Source of the DNA: Methanosarcinales archaeon
GTDB lineage: Archaea; Halobacteriota; Methanosarcinia; Methanotrichales; Methanotrichaceae
Reading direction: 5' to 3'
DNA: 9,799 nucleotides
Assembly (NCBI GenBank): GCA_013415595.1
Contig: JAAEEW010000045.1
Span: 1-9,799, forward strand
The first letter of the stretch is position 1, and the number at the start of each line of letters is the position of its first letter. The position numbers were made by a program, and so were the translations under genes. Under the pieces are notes generated by a model, which saw nothing but the letters and a program-made list of their open reading frames with translations, was not told where the DNA came from and ran no database searches. This document shows positions 1 through 5,938 of this stretch, piece by piece.

Positions 1-825
1 CCTTCTTCCTCGAACGTATACAACGACAACGACAACCATTTGGGGACGAAGAAAGACGACGGTGCGAAGATGAAGGAGGAGAAAGGGCGGACTAATAATA
101 GTATTTGCGACTTAATATATGAACTCCTATCGGATGTATTGTTTCATCCCAAGCACCACATGGACGGTTTCAAGTCGCTGCTGGCTTCGAAGTCGTCGAA
201 GGGCAATGCGGCGGCTTTGAAAGAAGCGGGGGAAACGGAAGCAAAAGCGGAAGCGGCGAACGAAGCAGTCCCTGGAGATGGCGACGGTAAAGGCGCCGAG
301 AAGAACGAAACAGCAGCTGATGGCGACGATACATCATGTGCTGCGCCTCCTGCATCTCCACAAATGACGAAATCCAAAAGCAATACAAAATTCCACTGTT
401 ATCAAGAAGAATTATTTACTTGTCTATTAGGATGCGTTACAGTTGGCAACGACAGCCAAGAAGAACTCGGCGGCGGCGGCGGCGGCGAAGACGAAAGGAG
501 TCGTCGTACGCGCGTTTGTAATGCAAGAGATATAATTTGGTTATTCCCGTTGTTGTTTGACGGGTTCCTTCTCAATTCGGAAAAATGGCACCGCCAGCAA
601 CGAGAATCGTCGGCGGCGGCGCGGCATAGCAAGAAACGCGGACACTCGAGTACCTCGGCCGCCGCCGAAGACCTGGCCAAATTCCAATTCCGGATGTTCG
701 TCGAATTCCACGCGATATTGCAGCGCGCGTTGGAAACAGGGAAAGCAACGCAGCTATTCTGCTTTTTGCGGCCGTATGCCGCCGATTTTTCAGTTTGGCG
801 GCTCGCCCCGCTTCATTCTCTTTAG
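1..825 (+). CDS. Eukaryote-like protein fragment, open at the left edge; not archaeal
   Basis: The frame starting at base 1 has no stop until TAG at 823-825, so this is an internal piece of a longer protein. The TTG at 40 is the first possible bacterial-type start but need not be real. The protein has a hydrophobic helical block (about codons 35-60, containing LFHPKHH), an Ala/Glu/Gly-rich low-complexity tract, a second helical block (FHCYQEELFTCLL), six glycines from a GGC repeat, a third block (IIWLFPLLFDGFLL), an Arg/Ser/Ala-rich tract, and a helix containing FRMFVEFHAILQRAL. Ordered helices separated by expanded low-complexity linkers are typical of eukaryotic proteins. AT-rich and CGN/GCG-rich codons are mixed, unlike the genes to the right. 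The last dozen or so codons read antisense into the archaeal gene and are probably not part of the original protein. The helical pattern vaguely recalls HEAT-type ribosome-biogenesis proteins such as Urb2, possibly from an insect, but this is only an impression. No intron is evident. Confidence 0.5.
   Translation, partial: PSSSNVYNDNDNHLGTKKDDGAKMKEEKGRTNNSICDLIYELLSDVLFHPKHHMDGFKSLLASKSSKGNAAALKEAGETEAKAEAANEAVPGDGDGKGAEKNETAADGDDTSCAAPPASPQMTKSKSNTKFHCYQEELFTCLLGCVTVGNDSQEELGGGGGGEDERSRRTRVCNARDIIWLFPLLFDGFLLNSEKWHRQQRESSAAARHSKKRGHSSTSAAAEDLAKFQFRMFVEFHAILQRALETGKATQLFCFLRPYAADFSVWRLAPLHSL
469..486 (+). repeat. (GGC)6 trinucleotide microsatellite coding for six glycines
   Basis: Six perfect GGC codons lie in the eukaryote-like frame and are followed by GAA GAC GAA. 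Shorter GCG/GGC runs occur around 611-623 and 658-667. Pure triplet repeats of this kind are common in eukaryotic exons, and I saw none in the archaeal part of the window. Confidence 0.9.
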
Positions 826-830
826 ATATT
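780..830. other. Probable chimeric junction between eukaryote-like and archaeal DNA
   Basis: Left of this point the only long, low-complexity frame runs on the plus strand and is open to the window edge. Right of it, coding switches to the minus strand with different base and codon use. The radical SAM stop codon (790-792, minus) lies only a few bases from the last plausible eukaryote-like sequence, with no terminator or intergenic spacer between. The exact breakpoint cannot be placed from sequence alone. The radical SAM C-terminus (ending KRGEPPN) could itself be altered by the join. Confidence 0.6.
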
Positions 831-2283
831 TATTCAACACCCGGTCCGCCAGCAGGTTGACTCCGGTCAGGGCCATCTGCACGGACCACCCTGCGGTCAT
901 GCGCTCCCTGTAAAGGCTATGCAGCCGCTTCAGGTGCATCAGGTTGTACTCCAGACAGGTCCCCACCAGCTCCCAGTGCTCCGGCAGGGCCCGTTCCCGG
1001 CTAAATCCCCGGATGCCTCCCAGACGGGTCTCGGACATGGGGGTGAAGAACAGGGGCAGCATGAGCCCGGTGTGTTCTTTCAGGGACTCCACCAGCTCGG
1101 TGGTCTTGACCACGTCCTCCGCCGTCTCCCCGGGCAGGCCCAGCACCAGGCTGGCCACCGGGAGCCAGGACTCTTCAGAGAATAGGGCGTAGCAGTCCCG
1201 CACCATCTCCGGCCACTTCTCGGTCCCCTCGGGCTTGGCCTTGTTGGGCATGTGTCTGGCCAGTATCCGGCAGCTCCCGGTCTCGATGCCCACCCAGGCG
1301 GACATGTACTTCTGGTCGCTTCCCACACCCACCGCCCGGGAGACCTCCCGCAGCAGGGACTGGTTCTGATAGACCGTGGCCAGGCTGAGGTGGGAGACGT
1401 CGATGGTCCTGGGTCCCAGGGCTTTTACCGCCAAAAAAAGCTCCAGGACCTTCTCCCTGTCCGGCACCTTTCCCGGGGATCCGTAGGTGAATACGTCCTC
1501 GGAGTGCAGGAGCACGTCCTTTTGCCCGGCCTCCAGGTTCGTCCGGGCGTCCTCCAGGATGCGGGAGAGGGGCCGGTGGCGCAGGGTGCGCATGGTGGGG
1601 GAGCAAAAGGTGCAGCCCCGCCAGCAGCCCCGGCCGATCTCCACGATTCCGGCGATAGTGGGCCCCCGGTTGACGGGTATGTCCTCACCGGGAACCATGC
1701 TGCCGCAGATCACCCGGGGGAGATCCTGGCCCCGGGATATCTTGCGGCAGAGGGAGGGGAAGTCCGCCTCTCCCTCTCCCAGGAAGACGTGGTCCACTCC
1801 TACGTCCTCGTCCTTCAGCTCCCAGGCTCCGTTTCCTCCCACCACTACCACTGGCCGGTGCTCCCGGATCAGCGGGTGGTTGACCAGCTCCAGGAACCGG
1901 GTGCGATTGTGGGGCGGCCCCCGGCCGATCATCTCCTCGATCTCCCGCACGGCGATCTTTCCCATGGGGTCGTCGTGGGTTATCCCCACCACCTCCGTCT
2001 CCGGGCCGATGGCCTGGTGCAGATGGTCGGGGTGGGCCACCATCACCTCGTCCCTGGAGAAACCCGCCTCCAGCAGGGAGGCCTCCACCTTCCTCATGCC
2101 GCAGGGAGCCAGGAGGGCGCTGCCGTCCGGCCCCGCCGGAAGGGGGGGGCAAAAGAGCCATTTGAATATGCTGTCGGGCATCACGGCTCTGGGCATGGTG
2201 GCGGCAAAGCCCAGCAGCACACCTCCGTGATAGGAGGACATCATGGTGGAATCGCTGGTGAGGACTATCCTTTTGCCAGACAT
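790..2283 (-). CDS. Radical SAM enzyme, COG1032 type, with Rossmann-like N-terminal domain
   Basis: The 497-residue protein has a central radical SAM TIM-barrel domain. The [4Fe-4S]-binding CxxxCxxC motif is C220, C224, C227 (GRGCWRGCTFC), GIETGS is at 332-337 and GLPGET at 382-387. This layout is typical of the COG1032 B12-binding/radical SAM group. The first ~200 residues look like the Rossmann-type domain that precedes the barrel in this group (VVGITHDDPMG, VVVVGGNG, VFLGEGE). I do not see the canonical cobalamin DxHxxG motif, so B12 binding is doubtful. The protein should be cytoplasmic and cleave S-adenosylmethionine reductively; its substrate is unknown. ATG at 2281-2283 is preceded by a TATA-like box at a distance that implies a very short leader. 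It is transcribed divergently from the homocysteine operon. The 3' end sits at the suspected junction, so the last residues may not be native, and no terminator is visible there. Confidence 0.88.
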   Translation of the reverse strand: MSGKRIVLTSDSTMMSSYHGGVLLGFAATMPRAVMPDSIFKWLFCPPLPAGPDGSALLAPCGMRKVEASLLEAGFSRDEVMVAHPDHLHQAIGPETEVVGITHDDPMGKIAVREIEEMIGRGPPHNRTRFLELVNHPLIREHRPVVVVGGNGAWELKDEDVGVDHVFLGEGEADFPSLCRKISRGQDLPRVICGSMVPGEDIPVNRGPTIAGIVEIGRGCWRGCTFCSPTMRTLRHRPLSRILEDARTNLEAGQKDVLLHSEDVFTYGSPGKVPDREKVLELFLAVKALGPRTIDVSHLSLATVYQNQSLLREVSRAVGVGSDQKYMSAWVGIETGSCRILARHMPNKAKPEGTEKWPEMVRDCYALFSEESWLPVASLVLGLPGETAEDVVKTTELVESLKEHTGLMLPLFFTPMSETRLGGIRGFSRERALPEHWELVGTCLEYNLMHLKRLHSLYRERMTAGWSVQMALTGVNLLADRVLNKYLKRMKRGEPPN

Positions 2284-2308
2284 CGAGCCCCAGATTTCAA
2301 CTGGTCAC

Positions 2309-2318
2309 AGATAAACCC
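2309..2318 (-). promoter_or_regulatory. TATA-like box for the radical SAM gene
   Basis: On the minus strand the sequence reads GGGTTTATCT, about 26-35 bases before the ATG at 2283. An archaeal TATA box lies roughly 25 bases upstream of the transcription start, so the transcript would be leaderless or nearly so, which fits the lack of a clear ribosome binding site. Confidence 0.4.
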
Positions 2319-2389
2319 TGTCAAAGCGGCCGTTGCCAAAATCCCGCGGTCGTGGTCAGGCATTCGTTTGAAGTCTTCTGTGGATTTTC

Positions 2390-2402
2390 GGCCGTATCGG
2401 CC
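2390..2402. promoter_or_regulatory. Inverted repeat GGCCG-TAT-CGGCC between divergent promoters
   Basis: A perfect 5-bp inverted repeat with a 3-bp spacer lies between the minus-strand TATA-like box (2309-2318) and the plus-strand one (2488-2494). It could be an operator shared by the radical SAM gene and the homocysteine operon. In GC-rich DNA a motif this short also arises by chance, so the call is weak. Nothing else stands out in the 235-bp gap. Confidence 0.2.
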
Positions 2403-2485
2403 AGAGGAAAAACGCTAGCCACAGAGGGATTCCGGCATGGCGGGACGCCGATTTATGGGGCAGGACGGACGAAATTCATCAATAA

Positions 2486-2495
2486 CCTTATATCG
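2486..2495 (+). promoter_or_regulatory. TATA-like box for the homocysteine operon
   Basis: CCTTATATCG lies in a locally AT-rich stretch about 25-30 bases before the GTG at 2519. This spacing predicts a transcript that begins within a few bases of the start codon, consistent with leaderless translation. Confidence 0.45.
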
Positions 2496-2518
2496 GATCG
2501 CCCAACCAAGGATGGGCC

Positions 2519-4027
2519 GTGGAAGCTAAGTCATTATCCGAGGTAAACGAGCGAATCCGCGATGGCAGCGTCCGGGTGGTCACTGCGGAGGAGATGCCGA
2601 ACATAGTGGATGAGCTGGGTCCGGCCGGTGCAGTGCGCGAGGTAGATGTGGTCACCACCGGAACCTTTGGCGCCATGTGTTCCTCGGGAGTCTTCCTGAA
2701 TATGGGCCACAGCGATCCGCCCATCAAGATCTCCAAAGCCTTTTTCAACCGGGTGGAGGCCTACGGCGGCGTGGCGGCGGTGGACCTGTTTCTGGGCGCT
2801 ACCCAGCCCTCGGAGGACCAGGGGATGGAGTACGGCGGAGCCCACGTCATCGAGGATCTGGTGGCCGGCAAGTCCATCGACGTGGAGGCGGAGGGGGTAG
2901 GCACGGACTGCTACCCGCAGCTGGAGCTGGAGACCAACCTGAAGCTGGAGGACTTCAACCAGGCCACCATGGTCAACCCCAGGAACGCCTATCAGAGATA
3001 CAATGCCGCCACCAACACGTCGGACCGCACCCTGCACACCTACATGGGAACGCTTCTTCCCCGCTCCGGAAACGTTCACTACAGCGGCGCAGGAGTGCTC
3101 AATCCCATCTCAAACGACCCCGATTTCGAGTACATTGGGGTAGGCACCAGAATATTTTTGGGCGGAGCAGAGGGATTCGTGATGGGCTCTGGAACCCAGC
3201 ACAACCCCCAGAACGGATTTTCCACCCTGATGGTCACAGGGGACTTGAAGGAGATGAGCCCCCAGTACCTGCGAGCGGCCACGTTTCACATGTACGGCCC
3301 CTCGCTCTATGAGGGCATAGGAATCCCCATACCCATCCTGAACGAGAGAATGGCCCTGAAGGCTGCGGTCAGGGATCGCGATATCAGGGTGCCCATCGTG
3401 GACTACGGGGTGCCGCGTAGAGACCGGCCGGCCCTCAGGGAGGTAAGCTACCAGGACCTGAAATCGGGAATGGTGGACTTAAACGGCAAAGAGGTGAGCA
3501 CATCCTCGCTCTCCAGCTTCTACCACGCCCGGCAGATCGCGGGGACACTGAAGCAGCGGATAGAGAATGGAAGCTTCCTCCTGACCCAGGCGGTCCAGCC
3601 CCTGTCAAAGGTGGGAAGCTCCAGGCCCATGAAGCAGACCAAGGAGTTCCCGAACGTGGGCGACGTCATGAGCCGGGACGTGGTCACGGTGAGGGAGAGC
3701 ATAGGCATCGAGGATGCCGCCAGCCGGATAGTGGGAGGAAAGTTCGACCATCTGCCGGTGGTCTCGGATGAGGACAAGCTGATAGGAATAGTCACATCCT
3801 GGGACATCTCCAAGGCGGTGGCCAACGGAAACATAAGCAAGGTATCTGAGATCATGACCCGCAGGGTGTACTCTGCCAGGCTGGACGAGCCGGTGGAGCT
3901 GGCCGCCAGAACCCTGGACACCCACAGCATCTCCGCCCTGCCGGTGATAGACAGGGAAGGACACGTGATAGGAATGATTACCAGCAACGACCTGAGCAGG
4001 CTCCTGGCCGGGAGGCGGTCCCATTGA
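2519..4027 (+). CDS. Homocysteine biosynthesis protein (DUF39/HcyBio) with C-terminal CBS pair
   Basis: The 502-residue protein consists of a DUF39 (HcyBio) domain, about residues 5-370, followed by two CBS domains, about 380-430 and 440-498 (GDVMSRDVVTV, DHLPVVSDE, SEIMTRRVYSA, ALPVIDREGHVIG). DUF39 proteins such as MA1821 of Methanosarcina acetivorans are known to be needed, with their ferredoxin partner, for making homocysteine from aspartate semialdehyde and sulfide. This route bypasses O-acyl- or O-phosphohomoserine. C54 (FGAMCSSG) and C131 (GTDCYP) fall at the two cysteine positions that, as I recall, were tested in MA1821. The CBS pair suggests control by an adenosyl ligand such as AMP, ATP or SAM; this is inferred, and SAM would be logical feedback. 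The GTG start at 2519 gives the N-terminus MEAKSLSEVN and fits the nearby TATA-like box. The upstream ATG at 2512 leads to an immediate stop. The stop overlaps the start of the next gene, so the two are surely co-transcribed. Confidence 0.93.
   Translation: MEAKSLSEVNERIRDGSVRVVTAEEMPNIVDELGPAGAVREVDVVTTGTFGAMCSSGVFLNMGHSDPPIKISKAFFNRVEAYGGVAAVDLFLGATQPSEDQGMEYGGAHVIEDLVAGKSIDVEAEGVGTDCYPQLELETNLKLEDFNQATMVNPRNAYQRYNAATNTSDRTLHTYMGTLLPRSGNVHYSGAGVLNPISNDPDFEYIGVGTRIFLGGAEGFVMGSGTQHNPQNGFSTLMVTGDLKEMSPQYLRAATFHMYGPSLYEGIGIPIPILNERMALKAAVRDRDIRVPIVDYGVPRRDRPALREVSYQDLKSGMVDLNGKEVSTSSLSSFYHARQIAGTLKQRIENGSFLLTQAVQPLSKVGSSRPMKQTKEFPNVGDVMSRDVVTVRESIGIEDAASRIVGGKFDHLPVVSDEDKLIGIVTSWDISKAVANGNISKVSEIMTRRVYSARLDEPVELAARTLDTHSISALPVIDREGHVIGMITSNDLSRLLAGRRSH
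4010..4015 (+). promoter_or_regulatory. Ribosome binding site GGGAGG inside the DUF39 gene
   Basis: GGGAGG lies 8 bases before TTG 4024, good spacing for that start. It is 17 bases before the alternative ATG at 4033, which is too far. This favours the TTG start that overlaps the upstream stop codon as TTGA. Confidence 0.6.
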
Positions 4028-4410
4028 AGCTCATGTTACACGTCGCGCCGGGCATAGTGCGCCATCCGCTCATAGCCTCGGTCATCCTGGAGACCCAGAC
4101 TCTGCTCAACATCGAACGGGCCAAGGTGGATGCGGTCAGCGGCGAGATCGTGCTGGACGTGGCCCCGGATAAGTGCCGGCTGGTCAAGGAGGCCTTCGAG
4201 CGCCGGGGCGTGGACGTGGTGCTGCTGGAGATCCCGGTGATCAAGGACGATGACCAGTGCGTTCACTGCGGTGCCTGCGTATCCATCTGTCCTACCGGCA
4301 CCTTCAAGTTCGATGACTGGAGAGTGGTGGTGGACTCGGGCAAGTGCATTCAGTGCGGCGCCTGTGTAGCCGGATGCCCCCACCGGGCACTCAAACTGAT
4401 ACTGAAATAG
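4024..4410 (+). CDS. NIL-domain protein with two [4Fe-4S] ferredoxin motifs; partner of DUF39
   Basis: The 128-residue protein has an N-terminal NIL domain (about 3-72), a small ligand-sensing or binding fold also found on methionine transporter ATPases. It is followed by two ferredoxin motifs: C79, C82, C85, C89 (CVHCGACVSICP) and C108, C111, C114, C118 (CIQCGACVAGCP). All eight iron-sulfur ligands are present. This matches MA1822 in architecture, the partner of the DUF39 protein in methanogen homocysteine synthesis, where it is thought to supply electrons or handle the sulfur. The NIL domain's association with methionine proteins makes it a plausible sensor of homocysteine or methionine; that is inference. 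Translation is probably coupled: the start TTG shares bases with the upstream TGA (TTGA). ATG 4033 would remove only three residues. The gene ends in TAG, so TAG serves as an ordinary stop here. If this TAG were read through, the frame would run only eight more codons to a TAA. Confidence 0.92.
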   Translation: MKLMLHVAPGIVRHPLIASVILETQTLLNIERAKVDAVSGEIVLDVAPDKCRLVKEAFERRGVDVVLLEIPVIKDDDQCVHCGACVSICPTGTFKFDDWRVVVDSGKCIQCGACVAGCPHRALKLILK

Positions 4411-4462
4411 TTGATGATAAAGCACTTCAAAATTTAATTGTAGAACTTCCGCAGGGGTGTAA

Positions 4463-4531
4463 TTCCAGCATCGACCCTGGCAGGGGCCTGGAAGTCATTC
4501 TTTTTGGAAGAATACTATATTTTAATTTTTT
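4463..4531 (+). terminator. Hairpins followed by T-rich tracts after the homocysteine operon
   Basis: TTCCAG (4463-4468) pairs with CTGGAA (4488-4493), enclosing a smaller CCCT/AGGG hairpin at 4475-4485. A second hairpin, ATTCTT (4497-4502) with AAGAAT (4508-4513), is followed by a T-rich tract that includes six consecutive T near 4526-4531. Archaeal termination relies mainly on U-rich tracts, so this is a credible end for the operon transcript. Another poly-T run lies at 4644-4650. Confidence 0.4.
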
Positions 4532-4564
4532 GGAGAAAATTCGATAGCCCGAGATAATGCGCCC

Positions 4565-4576
4565 CCGGCGCGCCGG
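4565..4576. repeat. Perfect 12-bp palindrome CCGGCGCGCCGG
   Basis: This GC-only self-complementary sequence stands out in an AT-rich intergenic stretch, between the end of the homocysteine operon and the TPR gene promoter area. It could be a protein-binding site or part of a transcript hairpin. No function is recognisable. Confidence 0.35.
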
Positions 4577-4738
4577 AGGATTCCGCACGGATAATTAACA
4601 TATTGCCGATAATTGTCCACGTCACAACGCATAAATAGGCTTATTTTTTTGCATATTAGCTATATTTTTTGTTTTAGTGATTTTGATAAGTATCTAATGA
4701 AGGGAATATAACTTGTTTAAGATTTTCTGAAATCGCAG

Positions 4739-4748
4739 ATTTTATATG
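4739..4748 (+). promoter_or_regulatory. Strong TATA-like box, distal promoter candidate for the TPR gene
   Basis: ATTTTATATG is close to the archaeal TATA consensus TTTATATA. Transcription would start near 4770 and give a leader of about 165 bases, containing the inverted repeat at 4779-4818. Confidence 0.45.
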
Positions 4749-4778
4749 GGTGGAGGTTTAATCATCAAGAGATATTCC

Positions 4779-4818
4779 GTCCGGATATATTAGGGGTCAA
4801 CTGGGGAAAAATCCGGAC
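4779..4818. promoter_or_regulatory. 8-bp inverted repeat GTCCGGAT...ATCCGGAC, operator or leader hairpin candidate
   Basis: GTCCGGAT (4779-4786) and ATCCGGAC (4811-4818) are perfectly complementary with 24 bases between. Each arm contains the palindrome TCCGGA, and the two copies are 32 bp apart, about three helical turns, so two dimers could bind on one DNA face. If the distal TATA box is used, the same repeat could form a hairpin in the mRNA leader of the TPR gene. A related TCCG-CA-CGGA sits at 4582-4591. Confidence 0.35.
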
Positions 4819-4863
4819 AGCCGTGAGAGGAGGGCAGGATAATTGTTTGAGCTTGAGCCTTGG

Positions 4864-4872
4864 ATTTATAAT
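4864..4872 (+). promoter_or_regulatory. Proximal TATA-like box for the TPR gene
   Basis: ATTTATAAT lies about 65-73 bases before the TTG start at 4937. It predicts transcription from about 4895 and a leader of roughly 40 bases that would include the GGGGGGTGG ribosome binding site. This is an alternative to, or used together with, the distal TATA-like box at 4739-4748. Confidence 0.4.
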
Positions 4873-4921
4873 AGCTTTGCTGCTGACGATTTATTTTGGA
4901 TTTTAAATCATAAAGACCTGC

Positions 4922-4930
4922 GGGGGGTGG
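4922..4930 (+). promoter_or_regulatory. Ribosome binding site GGGGGGTGG that sets the TTG start of the TPR gene
   Basis: A G-rich element matching the archaeal GGAGGTG-type Shine-Dalgarno lies 6 bases before TTG 4937. The frame is closed by TAA at 4904-4906 and offers no ATG or GTG before the conserved coding sequence, so TTG is the only credible start. Confidence 0.6.
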
Positions 4931-4936
4931 TTTGAG

Positions 4937-5938
4937 TTGGAGGACCGCTACATCTCTGCCTACCTATCCTCTCTGGCTGATCTGATCTCTTTTCAGGACG
5001 GCAGCAACAAGGACAAGCTGAGATCTCTATCTTCCGAGGCTCCCGCCCCCGTCTCCTCCCTGGCCAGAGCCATCCTCTCCTCGGATGGACAGAGCATCAT
5101 GGGTCTGCTGGACAATCTGGCCGGCGTGGCCTCCCGACTTGGAAGCTTCGAGTCCTGGTTCAACCTGGGCCTCATCGCCCAGCGCTGCTTTTCCCGGGAG
5201 ACGGCCCTGGATTACTACCGGCACAGCCTGGACGCGGCCTGGGCTGCCGGAGATCAGAAGATGGTGGCCAGGGCTCACAACAACATTGGCAGCGTTTACG
5301 CTGAGATGGTGTGCTGGGATAAGGCGAAAGACTGCTACGAGAAGGGCCTGGAGGCCCTGAGGGAGAACGGATCGGCGCAGGATCGCCTGCCTTTGCTGAA
5401 CAACCTGGCCCGGCTGCACCAGCTACGCCTGGAGTGGGAGCCCATGCTCAGGCGATATCGGGAGGCCCTGGCCGGACTGCAGGAGGCCGGAGACAGCCGT
5501 GGGGCGGCCGGGGTCATGGTCGCCCTGGGTGAGGCCTACCAGCAGCAGGGCGATCTCGCCTCCGCCGGGGATTGGCTGAAAAAGAGCCTGGAGGAGAGCG
5601 AGAAGACGGGGCACCGGTCCGGGGCGGCCAGAGCTCTGTTCAGCCTGGGATCCCTGTACCGCATGGAGGGAGACCTGGGCCGGGCCGAGGACTGCTACAC
5701 CAGGGCCATGAAACGCTTCCAGGAGCTGAAAGACCGGGAGGGCTACGCCCGGGCCTGCAGCAGGCTGGGGGACGTCCACTTCCAGTGCGGCCGCCACGAC
5801 CAGGCCAGGAGATGCCACCAGGAGAGCCTAGAGACCTGGGAGAGGCAAAACGCTCCCTCCTCGGTGGCCTCGGAGCTCAACAGCCTGGGATTCATCTCCG
5901 TGGAGACCGGTCAGTGGGACGACTCTGTGCAGTACTAG
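4937..5938 (+). CDS. TPR-repeat protein, N-terminal part ending at in-frame TAG
   Basis: This encodes 333 residues. About 75 N-terminal residues (MEDRYISAYLSSLADLISF...) are helical but outside the repeat pattern. TPR units of 40 residues then begin at base 5161. Each unit follows a pattern like NxLGxxYxxxGDWxxAxxYYxxSLExxxxxGDxxGxA. TPR units form helix-turn-helix pairs that stack into a superhelix for protein-protein binding; no enzymatic domain is present. There is no signal peptide or membrane segment, so it should be cytoplasmic. Reading stops at TAG 5936-5938 in the middle of the seventh unit. The same frame resumes without shift and continues to 8809, so this and the next entry are one gene broken by one codon. 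With that codon read as an amino acid, the product would be 1290 residues. The stop could be a nonsense mutation, a sequencing error, or a recoded codon. If it is a true stop, the truncated protein would hold about six and a half TPRs. Confidence 0.75.
   Translation: MEDRYISAYLSSLADLISFQDGSNKDKLRSLSSEAPAPVSSLARAILSSDGQSIMGLLDNLAGVASRLGSFESWFNLGLIAQRCFSRETALDYYRHSLDAAWAAGDQKMVARAHNNIGSVYAEMVCWDKAKDCYEKGLEALRENGSAQDRLPLLNNLARLHQLRLEWEPMLRRYREALAGLQEAGDSRGAAGVMVALGEAYQQQGDLASAGDWLKKSLEESEKTGHRSGAARALFSLGSLYRMEGDLGRAEDCYTRAMKRFQELKDREGYARACSRLGDVHFQCGRHDQARRCHQESLETWERQNAPSSVASELNSLGFISVETGQWDDSVQY

Larger units (their letters stand above)
4411..4936. other. 526-bp AT-rich intergenic region with no gene found
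   Basis: No convincing coding frame is present. From left to right it holds the terminator-like hairpins (4463-4531) and a perfect 12-bp GC palindrome (4565-4576). A small TCCG-CA-CGGA inverted repeat follows at 4582-4591, then poly-T tracts at 4644-4650 and 4665-4670, a strong TATA-like box (4739-4748), an 8-bp inverted repeat (4779-4818) and a second TATA-like box (4864-4872). Base composition is far more AT-rich than the flanking genes. The length and structure leave room for a small RNA or a long structured leader, but I do not recognise one. Confidence 0.6.

Noticed and set aside
771..2398. Shared CGGCCGTAT near the junction (771-779) and in the divergent promoter region (2390-2398)
   Set aside because: A 9-base match is expected by chance in a window of this size, and the second copy is not at a breakpoint.
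1252..2418. Long plus-strand open frame (388 codons) opposite the radical SAM gene
   Set aside because: It is an antisense shadow of high-GC coding sequence. Its protein is rich in Gly, His, Leu and Pro with no domain, while the minus strand has clear radical SAM motifs.
2352..2546. 64-codon plus-strand frame upstream of the DUF39 gene
   Set aside because: It covers promoter elements and overlaps the DUF39 start in another frame, with no recognisable protein features.
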